A DNA stretch of 64,000 nucleotides, from contig NZ_WHZV01000001.1 of the NCBI RefSeq assembly GCF_010667645.1, positions 265,254 to 329,253 on the forward strand, read 5' to 3'. The notes under the pieces are model-generated. The model saw only the letters and a list, made by a program, of their open reading frames with translations, was not told the origin of the DNA and made no database searches. Shown one piece after another: positions 41,055 to 50,116 of this stretch (positions are counted from its first letter, which is position 1; each line of letters starts with the position of its first letter). This DNA is from Bifidobacterium platyrrhinorum. Lineage in GTDB: Bacteria; Actinomycetota; Actinomycetes; Actinomycetales; Bifidobacteriaceae. Position numbers and translations under genes: made by a program.

Positions 41055-41092
41055 GCGGTGCGTACACGCGGATGCGGTGCATGCACGCGGAT
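41055..41092. promoter_or_regulatory. Two abutting 19-bp repeats in the murE-sigma divergent promoter
   Basis: Units 41055-41073 and 41074-41092 differ at two of 19 bases. The second contains the perfect palindrome GTGCATGCAC (41078-41087), and the first the related GTGCGTACAC. A TATATATA stretch (41046-41053) adjoins them on the murE side, and the sigma-factor -10 box lies 31 bases beyond. They look like a tandem operator for a dimeric regulator. Confidence 0.7.
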
Positions 41093-41122
41093 TCCCTCGC
41101 GTGACGCCCGCGTGCGGGAGAT

Positions 41123-41128
41123 TACAAT
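41123..41128 (+). promoter_or_regulatory. -10 box of the sigma-factor gene; probable leaderless start
   Basis: TACAAT lies eight bases before the GTG at 41137, so transcription would begin at or beside the start codon. No ribosome site precedes the GTG. Confidence 0.5.
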
Positions 41129-41136
41129 GGGCAACC

Positions 41137-41883
41137 GTGACCAGCGAGACGAAAGAGACCATGGCGGGGCGTCGGGCGCGCTTCGAGAAGCTCGCCATGC
41201 CCGCGCTCGACGCGTTGTACCGCCAGGCCATGAGACTGACCAACGATCCGGACGACGCCCAGGACCTGGTGCAGGACACCTTCGAGAAGGGGTTCAAGGC
41301 GTTCGATTCGTTCACGCCCGGCACGAACTTCGAGGCGTGGATGACCACCATCGAACGCAACGCCTACTTCAACCAGTACGCCAAGGCGAAGCGCCGCCCG
41401 CAGCGGGCGAACGACACCAGCGGCGAATACGACGACTGGGACCTGTACGAGGCCTCCGAGCATTCCTCCGACGGGCTCAAATCCGCCGAGGACGAATATC
41501 TGGACGCGTTCGCCCCCGAGGAGATCATGCGGGCGCTGGCGAAACTGTCGCCCGAACGCAGGCAGGTGTTCATCGACACGGCGATCGACGGCAAGACCTA
41601 CCGGCAGGTGGCCGACGAGCAGGGGGTGAAGATCGGCACGGTGATGAGCCGTCTGAACCGCGCCCGCACGCAGCTCAAGCACGAACTCGCCGAATACGCC
41701 CGGGAGCACGGCTACGGTCCGAGGCCGCCGGCGCCGCGGGACGGCCCGGGTTCACCCACGGCGAAGTCCGTCGGAGGGCGTCGCGCCGCCGGCGTTTCCG
41801 GCGATAATGGAGACGATGGTCCCTCCGGCCGCGGCGCGTCGCCGCGTCGCGCCGCCGGGGGGCGGGGAAAGGAGATGTCATGA
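41137..41883 (+). CDS. ECF/SigH-type RNA polymerase sigma factor
   Basis: A 248-residue group 4 sigma factor of the SigH/SigR (RpoE) type. Region 2 includes LDALYRQAMRLTNDPDDAQD and LVQDTFEKGFKAF (about residues 25-60). Region 4 has LSPERRQVFIDTAIDGKTYR and QVADEQGVKIGTVMSRLNRA (about 130-170). A low-complexity Pro/Gly/Arg tail of about 60 residues, unusual for the family, follows. The GTG at 41137 may be a leaderless start; the ATG at 41161 (after AAAGAGA) is the alternative. Its last four bases overlap the next gene, the candidate anti-sigma factor. The SigH/SigR group usually answers thiol-oxidative or heat stress. Confidence 0.88.
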   Translation: MTSETKETMAGRRARFEKLAMPALDALYRQAMRLTNDPDDAQDLVQDTFEKGFKAFDSFTPGTNFEAWMTTIERNAYFNQYAKAKRRPQRANDTSGEYDDWDLYEASEHSSDGLKSAEDEYLDAFAPEEIMRALAKLSPERRQVFIDTAIDGKTYRQVADEQGVKIGTVMSRLNRARTQLKHELAEYAREHGYGPRPPAPRDGPGSPTAKSVGGRRAAGVSGDNGDDGPSGRGASPRRAAGGRGKEMS

Positions 41884-42176
41884 ACGAGCGATCCGTGGGG
41901 CGCGTCAGCCGCATCTCCATCACCCGGGCGTCGTCGGACGGGACGGTCAGCCGCACCGAGGTGCGCATCGCCGAGACGCGTGTCGTCGGCGCGGAGCCGG
42001 CCGATCGGGCGCAGGAACCCACGGCGGGGGAGTGCTTCGACCCCTCCACCTGCTGTTCGGAACGCGAACGGGCGATGATCGCCGCGCTGCGCGCCTACCT
42101 CAGGCCCGAAACGGCTCCCGAATGCCTCAGGGAGCGGCTCAGGGAATGCCTTGACCACTGCTGCGGCGAACGGTGA
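41880..42176 (+). CDS. Cysteine-rich small protein, candidate zinc anti-sigma factor
   Basis: A 98-residue protein translated with a four-base overlap (ATGA) with the sigma gene and a strong AAAGGAGAT site. It has seven cysteines (52, 58, 59, 82, 90, 94, 95) and His93. The helical segment ALRAYLRPETAPECLRERL followed by ECLDHCC recalls the metal-binding core of RsrA-type anti-sigma factors, although the standard H-x3-C-x2-C pattern is not exact. The first 45 residues are basic and not conserved. Position and composition make an anti-sigma partner likely. The match is too weak for certainty. Confidence 0.65.
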   Translation: MNERSVGRVSRISITRASSDGTVSRTEVRIAETRVVGAEPADRAQEPTAGECFDPSTCCSERERAMIAALRAYLRPETAPECLRERLRECLDHCCGER

Positions 42177-42179
42177 CGC

Positions 42180-42233
42180 GTCGTCGGCCGGGCGTCCCCG
42201 GGCCTTGCGGTCCGGGGACGCCCGGCCGACGAC
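42180..42233. terminator. Terminator of the sigma/anti-sigma operon
   Basis: A 22-bp perfect stem (42180-42201 with 42212-42233) and a 10-base loop start four bases after the stop codon. Confidence 0.85.
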
Positions 42234-42247
42234 GGCCCGGATATGTG

Positions 42248-42282
42248 AAAACCCGCCCGGCCGAACGGCTCAGGCGGGTTTT
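42248..42282 (-). terminator. Terminator of the bL37 gene
   Basis: AAAACCCGCC (42248-42257) pairs with GGCGGGTTTT (42273-42282). The flanking A and T runs make it bidirectional. It lies 24 bases past the bL37 stop. Confidence 0.8.
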
Positions 42283-42305
42283 CCGCGTCTTTGAGAAGAC
42301 AAGAA

Positions 42306-42380
42306 TCAGGCGTTGGGGCGCTTGCCGTGGTTGGCGGCCTTCTTACGACGATCCTTGCGCTTACGTCCGCGCATGCCCAT
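42306..42380 (-). CDS. Small 50S ribosomal protein bL37-like
   Basis: A 24-residue, strongly basic protein beginning MGMRGRKRKDRRKK and ending NHGKRPNA. This matches the actinobacterial mini ribosomal protein bL37, found on the large subunit in mycobacteria and too short for most gene finders. The ATG at 42380 follows AAAGGAGTCC at optimal distance. A -10-like TATTTAT lies upstream on the minus strand and a terminator follows. It is monocistronic and probably highly expressed. The assignment rests on remembered similarity of the C-terminal ANHGKRPN block. Confidence 0.78.
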   Translation of the reverse strand: MGMRGRKRKDRRKKAANHGKRPNA

Positions 42381-42508
42381 GATGGACTCCTTTACTGGAA
42401 AGATAAATAAGCCTCCGGCATTATGCCACAGGACAAGGACGCGCCGCAAACCGCGTTTCGGGCGGATGCCCCCGCGCGGTTCGCGGCGCGTGCCGTGGAA
42501 CCCGGGAA

Positions 42509-43459
42509 TCAGTCGATTTCGGCCCTGATGAACAGCTTGGTGACGCTGGTCTCGCCGGGCTTGATCGCGATGAGGTCCTTGCCGGTGTTGAACGCGTTCG
42601 CGTAGGCGGTCTGCGGTTCGACCGCGGTGCCCGCCGGGTGCTGGAACGCCGGGAAGCCGGTGCCGGTGCACACCTGGAAGGAGGTGACCGTCTCGTCGCC
42701 GCCCACGTGGACGGTCAGGCCGTCGGGGCGGTGGAAGACGGCGGTGGCGGTGCCGTCGGCGGCGTGCTCGACGTCGGTCCACGCGTCGTCGTACGGCTGC
42801 TCGGTGAGCAGGCGCGGTTCGCGGAAGTCGTACTTTGTGCCGTCCACCGGCTCGGTGCCGGTCGGGATGAGGTTCCCGTCGACGGTGACGTGCGTGCGCG
42901 CGGGCACGGTGAGCGTGCACTGCGCGTTGTGGCCGTCGATCTCGTCGCCGTAGCCGTTGAAGCCGTTGTCGAGCCACGGGTGGATGGCGAGGGCCCACGG
43001 GGCGTCCACGTCGCCGTTGTTGTAGGCCTCGACGGTGATCTTCAGCCCGTCGTCGGTGAGCTCGTGGGTCGCGGTGACGACCACGTCGAACGGGTAGCCG
43101 AGCAGGAACGGCACGCGCCACGACTGGGTGACGGAGCTTTCGGTGAGGGACTCGAGCTTCCAGTAGGCGCGGTAGCCGTAGCCGTGGATGGCGGTGTTGC
43201 GGTCGTGCTCGTCGATCGGCAGGGTGTACTCCTTGCCCTCGAAGGTGTAGACGCCGCCGGCGATGCGGTTCGGGAACGGCACGAGCAGCTGCCCGTGGCA
43301 GCAGGTGACCGGGTCGTCCGGTCCGAGCGGCACGATGACGTTCCTGCCCTTGTAGGTGACCTTGCGCATCGTCGCGCCCAGCTCGGTGATGACCGCCTCG
43401 TAGTCGCCGTGGCTGATAGTGTACTGCTGCCCCGTGCGCGGGGGAAGGTTCTTTGCCAT
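42509..43459 (-). CDS. Aldose 1-epimerase (GalM family)
   Basis: A 316-residue galactose-mutarotase-fold protein that interconverts alpha and beta anomers of aldoses. The conserved blocks are LLVPFPNRIAGGVYTF near residues 57-72, with the Asn-Arg pair, NTAIHGYGYRAYW with the catalytic His, ALAIHPWLDNGF with the second His, and the C-terminal catalytic Glu in GTAVEPQTAYANAFN. The ATG at 43459 follows GGAGTGAG; a GTG at 43468 overlaps that site. A palindromic operator at 43497-43512 suggests control by a sugar repressor. Confidence 0.88.
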   Translation of the reverse strand: MAKNLPPRTGQQYTISHGDYEAVITELGATMRKVTYKGRNVIVPLGPDDPVTCCHGQLLVPFPNRIAGGVYTFEGKEYTLPIDEHDRNTAIHGYGYRAYWKLESLTESSVTQSWRVPFLLGYPFDVVVTATHELTDDGLKITVEAYNNGDVDAPWALAIHPWLDNGFNGYGDEIDGHNAQCTLTVPARTHVTVDGNLIPTGTEPVDGTKYDFREPRLLTEQPYDDAWTDVEHAADGTATAVFHRPDGLTVHVGGDETVTSFQVCTGTGFPAFQHPAGTAVEPQTAYANAFNTGKDLIAIKPGETSVTKLFIRAEID

Positions 43460-43496
43460 ATATCTCACTCCAGAGTGAATATGTTGTGTGGTGTCC

Positions 43497-43512
43497 GATA
43501 ACGTGCGTTATC
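43497..43512. promoter_or_regulatory. Palindromic operator before aldose 1-epimerase
   Basis: GATAACG-TG-CGTTATC has two perfect 7-base arms and lies 38 bases upstream of the start codon on the minus strand. A smaller palindrome CACTCCAGAGTG (43467-43478) is beside the ribosome site. Confidence 0.65.
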
Positions 43513-43660
43513 GCTAACATCCACCAGTCTAGCCCCTTGCCGCCGTTTTTGCGGGGCGCACATGGCCGATGTGCGCCTTGTGGGCCGGTGGCCGCCGTGC
43601 GGTAGAGTCGGGCGTGGCATGGCGACGCGACCGGCGCCGCCGGAAAGGACGACGGACGAC

Positions 43661-44662
43661 ATGGCGAAACGCATCGTATTGGCCGATCCACGCGGGTTCT
43701 GCGCGGGCGTGGACCGGGCGATCCTCACCGTGCGCACGATCCTCGGCGCATCCCGCGGCACCGCGGGCGCGCGGGGCGACGGCGCATCGGCGGGAGGACT
43801 GCCGCCGGTGTACGTGCGGCGCCAGATCGTCCACAACAAGCATGTCGTCGAGGACCTCGCCTCGCAGGGCGCGGTGTTCGTCGAGGAGCTCTCGCAGATC
43901 CCGGACGAGGCCGCCGCCGCCGGCGTGCCGGTCGTGTTCTCGGCGCACGGGGTCTCGCCGGCCGTCAAGGCGGAGGCGGAGGCGCGGGGGCTCAACGTGG
44001 TGGACGCCACCTGCCCGCTGGTCGCCAAGGTGCACCGCGAGGTGCTGCGGTTCATGCGCGCCGGATACGAGATCGTCTACATCGGCCACGAGGGGCACGA
44101 CGAGGCCGTCGGCGTGGTGGGGGAGGCCCCGGACCACGTGCACCTCATCGAACACGAGGGAGACGTGGCCACGCTCGCGTTCGAACCGGGGACGAAGCTC
44201 GTGCTGCTCACCCAGACCACGCTGAGCGTCGACGAGACCGCCGGCACCATCGCGGCGCTCAAGGGGCGCTTCCCGTGGATCGAGATGCCGCCCAGCTCGG
44301 ACATCTGCTACGCGACCTCCAACCGCCAGGCGGCCGTCAAGCTCGTCGCCGAACGCTCGGACTGCGTGGTGATCGTCGGGTCGGCGAACTCCTCGAACTC
44401 GGTGCGCCTGGTCGAAGTGGCCCAGGAGGGGCTCGGCGCGCGGGGCCGCGCCCACCGCGTCGACGACGCCGGGGACCTCGACCGCTCGTGGTTCGAGGGC
44501 GTCGAGGCCGTGGGCGTCTCCTCGGGGGCTTCCGTGCCGGAGGAATACGTCGACGGGGTGGTCGCCTCCCTGAGGGACATGGGCTACACCGGCATGGATT
44601 CGGTGGAGACCACCAAGGAGAACATGCACTTCGTATTACCGGCGGAGCTTCGCCGCCGGTAA
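43661..44662 (+). CDS. ispH: 4-hydroxy-3-methylbut-2-enyl diphosphate reductase
   Basis: A 333-residue iron-sulfur enzyme for the last step of the MEP isoprenoid pathway, yielding IPP and DMAPP. The three cluster-ligand cysteines are in RGFCAGV (Cys14), DATCPLV (Cys118) and DICYATSNRQ (Cys216). Glu and His substrate residues are in HEGHDEA and TQTTLS. An Ala/Gly-rich insert of about 18 residues (31-48) follows the first helix. The ATG at 43661 follows GAAAGGACG; a longer frame starts at 43562 without a ribosome site. Its stop codon lies inside the terminator hairpin. Confidence 0.94.
   Translation: MAKRIVLADPRGFCAGVDRAILTVRTILGASRGTAGARGDGASAGGLPPVYVRRQIVHNKHVVEDLASQGAVFVEELSQIPDEAAAAGVPVVFSAHGVSPAVKAEAEARGLNVVDATCPLVAKVHREVLRFMRAGYEIVYIGHEGHDEAVGVVGEAPDHVHLIEHEGDVATLAFEPGTKLVLLTQTTLSVDETAGTIAALKGRFPWIEMPPSSDICYATSNRQAAVKLVAERSDCVVIVGSANSSNSVRLVEVAQEGLGARGRAHRVDDAGDLDRSWFEGVEAVGVSSGASVPEEYVDGVVASLRDMGYTGMDSVETTKENMHFVLPAELRRR
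44636..44662 (+). terminator. Hairpin containing the ispH stop codon
   Basis: TTACCGGCGG (44636-44645) pairs perfectly with CCGCCGGTAA (44653-44662), whose last three bases are the TAA stop. Two more hairpins follow at 44691-44713 and 44728-44743. Confidence 0.7.
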
Positions 44663-44908
44663 CTTCGCAGCAAGCTGCTCACTTCGCCTACGGAAAGCCC
44701 ACTGGGCTTTCCGTTATACGGCTCAGTCTGCGGAACTCCGCAGGCGGTGACCCCGCGGGCGGGCACGGTCAAGCCGTCTGGCTATCATCGTGTCGGTTTG
44801 TGTATCAGTGCAGGCAAGCACCAATTTGAGGCAAGCAAGCCGGCGGCGGGCGAGGCCCGGCGCCGTGCGGTTACGCGACAAAACAACAATCGATTAAGAG
44901 AGGTTTCG

Positions 44909-46837
<1,929 letters not shown>

Positions 46838-46902
46838 CGGCCGGCCTGCGGCCCTGACGGCCCTCACGGACGTCCCGGCCGCGTCCGCCCGTCCCCGACG
46901 AC

Positions 46903-46932
46903 GAAGGTCCTTCCCGCATGGGGAGGACCTTC
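46903..46932. terminator. Terminator after typA
   Basis: GAAGGTCCTTCCC (46903-46915) pairs with 46920-46932 with one mismatch. It lies 65 bases past the typA stop and just before the next gene. Confidence 0.6.
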
Positions 46933-46968
46933 CCGTATCCCCGGCATCCACGTACTAAGGTGAGGTCC

Positions 46969-47502
46969 ATGAGCAAGAAGCGCAACCGCAACACGGCATC
47001 CGGCCGCAACACCGCGTCCGGCCGCGCCGCCGCGCGCCGGCATGACGACCCGTCGTCGCTCATGCCGTGGTCCCATCGTCTGCCGGCCGCGGGCAGGACC
47101 GCCGTCACGCTGCTCGCCGGACTCGGCGTCGCGCTCGTCGGCACGCTCGCGCACCGCATGGGCGCCTCGATGAACATCCCCTACGGCCTCGCCCTCGCCT
47201 ACGCCATCACGGCGCTGTCCACCTACTGCGCCCGCGCGCGCCAGGGCGTGACCGGCCTCGCCCTGCACCTCATCGCCTCCTCCGCCGGCGCATGGGGGAT
47301 CGCCCTGTTCGGCGGCCCGGGCGGGGACGCGCTCGTCGTCGCCGGGTTCAGCACGGCGGCGCCGTTCTTCAGCCAGCACGCCGGCTACGCATGGCTGTAC
47401 GGCGTGATCCTTGTCCAGGTCGTCATGCTGGCCATGCCCTCCTCCTGGTTCCGCATCCCGCCGCGACGGGACGCCGCAGGGGAGGACCCCTCCGGCAGGT
47501 GA
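46969..47502 (+). CDS. Predicted integral membrane protein
   Basis: A 177-residue protein with a basic, repeat-containing N-terminus (NTASGRNTASGRAA) and about four membrane spans: TAVTLLAGLGVALVGTLA, YGLALAYAITALSTY, GLALHLIASSAGAWGIALF and YGVILVQVVMLAMP. The start at 46969 follows AAGGTGAGG. No catalytic motif is seen and I do not recognise a family. It stands alone between typA and pheA. Confidence 0.75.
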   Translation: MSKKRNRNTASGRNTASGRAAARRHDDPSSLMPWSHRLPAAGRTAVTLLAGLGVALVGTLAHRMGASMNIPYGLALAYAITALSTYCARARQGVTGLALHLIASSAGAWGIALFGGPGGDALVVAGFSTAAPFFSQHAGYAWLYGVILVQVVMLAMPSSWFRIPPRRDAAGEDPSGR

Positions 47503-47593
47503 GGCCGGTCCCGGCGTCGCCGGCGACGGAACGGCGTTTCCGATGACGGACACCATCGGGCCCGCCGTCCCCCATTCGCTACAGTAGGGACCT

Positions 47594-48610
47594 ATGACAC
47601 GCAAACGGTTGTTCTATCTCGGGCCGGAAGGCACGTTCACGCATCAGGCGGCGATGGACGCCGCCGCGCAGCTCGCGGGCGGGACGTCGGGCGGGCCGAC
47701 GGGCTTCGACCTCGTCGCGCTGCCGGACGTGCCCGCCATCATGGAGGCGGTCCGTTCGGGTCGGGGCTGGGGGGTCATCGCCTGGGAGAACAACGTCGAA
47801 GGCTACGTGGTGCCGAACCTCGACGCGCTCATCGACGCGACCGACGTCGCCGGCCTCGCACGCGTGCGCGTCGACGTCGCGTTCGACGCGTTCACGCGCC
47901 GCGGCGACGATCCCCTCGCCGCACGCGACGCCGCCGGTCCCGGCCCCGTCGCGATCCCCGTCAGCGCGCACCCGCACGGGCTCGCCCAATGCAAACGCTT
48001 CATCGCCGACCATCGGCTCACGCCCACGCCCGCCTCGTCCAACGCGGCCGCCTGCCGCGACCTCGAACCGGGCGGCGTCGCCCTGGGACCGCACATCTGC
48101 GGCGAACTCTACGGGCTCGACACCCTCGCCCCGCGTGTGCAGGACTTCGAAGGCGCGCACACCGACTTCCTCGTCCTCGGCACGCGCGACGACGTGCGTG
48201 CGTCCAACGCCCGCGCCCGCGTGCACGAGACCGATTTCGAGACCATCATCACGTTCATCCCGCTGGTCACCGGACCGGGCGTCATCGCCAACGTGCTCGA
48301 CATCCTGCGCGATGCCGGCCTGAACATGACCAGCTTCATGTCCCGCCCCATCAAAGGCGACGACGGCACCTACAGCTTCATCGACACGCTCGACGCCGCG
48401 CCCTGGGAGCCCCGTTTCCGCGACGTGCTCGCCACGCTCGCCACGCACGGCATCTGGCTCAAGACGCTTGCCGTGTACCCGCGGCGCGACCGCCCGGCGC
48501 CGCCCGTCGACGCCTGGCGCCTGCCCCGGGGCGGCGTGCACCTGGACGCCACACGCATCGACAACGATTGGAAGGACACGGAGACGACGGAAAGGGAACT
48601 GCTGTGGTAG
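47594..48610 (+). CDS. pheA: Prephenate dehydratase
   Basis: A 338-residue enzyme converting prephenate to phenylpyruvate for phenylalanine synthesis. The N-terminal dehydratase domain begins LGPEGTFTHQAAM and has the motif GAHTDFLVLG at about 194-203, the TRF-like region. The ACT regulatory domain (about 215-300) includes TGPGVIANVLDILRDAGLNM. No chorismate mutase domain is present. A TACAGT box lies nine bases before the ATG and there is no good ribosome site, suggesting a leaderless transcript. It overlaps tyrA by seven bases. Confidence 0.92.
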   Translation: MTRKRLFYLGPEGTFTHQAAMDAAAQLAGGTSGGPTGFDLVALPDVPAIMEAVRSGRGWGVIAWENNVEGYVVPNLDALIDATDVAGLARVRVDVAFDAFTRRGDDPLAARDAAGPGPVAIPVSAHPHGLAQCKRFIADHRLTPTPASSNAAACRDLEPGGVALGPHICGELYGLDTLAPRVQDFEGAHTDFLVLGTRDDVRASNARARVHETDFETIITFIPLVTGPGVIANVLDILRDAGLNMTSFMSRPIKGDDGTYSFIDTLDAAPWEPRFRDVLATLATHGIWLKTLAVYPRRDRPAPPVDAWRLPRGGVHLDATRIDNDWKDTETTERELLW

Positions 48611-49725
48611 GGGAGAGGAACGCCGCTTGGGACGCGCGGCCGCTCGTCGGCGTCGTCGGGCTCGGGTTGATCGGCGGATCGCTGGCGCGCCGCCTCGTCG
48701 GACGCGGCGCCGGCGTCGTCGCATGGAACCACCGCCCGCACCCGTACGCGCAGGCCGAGGCGGACGGCATCCGCTGCGCCGCAACGCTCGCCGACCTCGT
48801 CGCCGCGGGCCCGGACGTCATCGTCCTGTGCAACCCGCTCAAGGCCATGCCCGACATCCTCGCCGCGCTCGGACCGCTGCTCGACGCGCATCCCGCCGTC
48901 ACGCTCACCGACGTGGGCAGCGTCAAGGGCATGGTGCGCGACCAGGTGGAGGCCGCGGGACTCGCGGACCGCTACGTCGGCGCACACCCGATGGCAGGCA
49001 ACGAACTGTCCGGATGGGGCGCCGCCGACCCGCATCTCTACGACGACGCCCTATGGGCCGTGACCGTCACCCCCTCCACCGCGTACGAACGGTTCCTCGC
49101 CGTGGCGCGGCTCATCACCGAAGACGTCGGGAACCATGTCATCGTCCTCGACGACGACACGCACGACCGCGCCGCCGCGCTCATCAGCCACATGCCGCAC
49201 GTCGTGGCGACCGCGATGATCGACACGCTCGTCGCCGACCCGGACCGCAACATCGCCGCGGCGCTCGCCGCCGGCAGCTGGCGCGACATGACGCGCGTGG
49301 CCCTCACCGATCCGGACCGCACGCGCGCGATGGTCGAGGAGGACGCCGAAAACGTGGAACGGCTGCTGCGCGACATGGCCTCGCGGCTGCTCGCCGCCGC
49401 CGACCTGCTGCGCGACGAACGGTCGCGCGACGGCGCCGTGCGCGGCCGCGCGCAGGCGGACATGCTCGGATTCTTCTCGCAGGGACAGCCGTTCCGCGAC
49501 TACAAGGCCCGCCAGCGCGCCATCGCGCGGACGGAACGGGACGGCGCCCCTGGCGCCCCCGGCGCCGCTTCCGCGGCATCCGCAGCCGCATACGAGGAGC
49601 GGGACCTGCGCTACGACATGCGCGACTGGCAGGCCGGCCTGCTCGCCTCCGCCCGCCGCGGCGAACACGTGATCGCGTTCACGGGACCGGGCGAGGCGCG
49701 TGTGCAGCTGCGTTCCGCGGTGTAG
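48604..49725 (+). CDS. tyrA: Prephenate dehydrogenase
   Basis: A 373-residue NAD-dependent enzyme converting prephenate to 4-hydroxyphenylpyruvate for tyrosine. The dinucleotide-binding motif is VVGLGLIGGSLARR (about 17-30). Catalytic and substrate residues are in GAHPMAGNELSG and in HDRAAALISHMPH. The GTG at 48604 overlaps the pheA stop region and has AAAGGGAA upstream, coupling the two genes. An Ala/Gly-rich linker (about 315-335) leads to a C-terminal extension with a Trp/Arg-rich segment. The stop codon is inside a hairpin. Confidence 0.92.
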   Translation: MVGERNAAWDARPLVGVVGLGLIGGSLARRLVGRGAGVVAWNHRPHPYAQAEADGIRCAATLADLVAAGPDVIVLCNPLKAMPDILAALGPLLDAHPAVTLTDVGSVKGMVRDQVEAAGLADRYVGAHPMAGNELSGWGAADPHLYDDALWAVTVTPSTAYERFLAVARLITEDVGNHVIVLDDDTHDRAAALISHMPHVVATAMIDTLVADPDRNIAAALAAGSWRDMTRVALTDPDRTRAMVEEDAENVERLLRDMASRLLAAADLLRDERSRDGAVRGRAQADMLGFFSQGQPFRDYKARQRAIARTERDGAPGAPGAASAASAAAYEERDLRYDMRDWQAGLLASARRGEHVIAFTGPGEARVQLRSAV

Positions 49726-49777
49726 GACCGTCGGTTCCCGCGTGCCGGGACGTGTGCGGGCGGCGACGGTCCTACAC
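49720..49777. terminator. Terminator spanning the tyrA stop codon
   Basis: GTGTAGGACCGTCG (49720-49733) pairs perfectly with 49764-49777. The TAG of tyrA is within the first arm. It separates tyrA from the convergent small gene. Confidence 0.72.
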
Positions 49778-49781
49778 GGCT

Positions 49782-50033
49782 TCAGGGCCGCACACGGGGG
49801 CGTTCCGGCACCGGCTTGAGCGTGGCGATGGTGTCCGCGTCGATGCTCACGCGCTGCTGCGGCCGCGAGCCGTTCGCGGCCGCGTCGCGCGACAGCTCCA
49901 GCGTGCGGCCGTCCCAGGCGAGCACGTGCCCCACGAAGTCACGGAACTTGGTGCGCCCGTCCGCCGGGTCCACGCCCTCGATGACGCGCACGACGACCCG
50001 TGCGCCCGACGGGATCTGCCTTGGCAATGCCAT
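49782..50033 (-). CDS. Small SH3-like domain protein
   Basis: An 83-residue protein, MALPRQIPSGARVVVRV at the N-terminus, GHVLAWDGRTLEL in the middle and TIATLKPVPERP at the end. The pattern resembles the SH3-like barrel that precedes acetyltransferase domains in actinobacterial Rv0428c-type proteins, but no acetyltransferase follows. The ATG at 50033 has GGAAGGAC upstream. It lies after the ABC exporter operon on the same strand. Function unknown. Confidence 0.75.
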   Translation of the reverse strand: MALPRQIPSGARVVVRVIEGVDPADGRTKFRDFVGHVLAWDGRTLELSRDAAANGSRPQQRVSIDADTIATLKPVPERPRVRP

Positions 50034-50116
50034 GATGTGTCCTTCCCCCGAACCACGATGTTTCGGATGACCTTCCACTGTACCCCGTGAACGGCGCATC
50101 GCGCGGACGACCCGGC

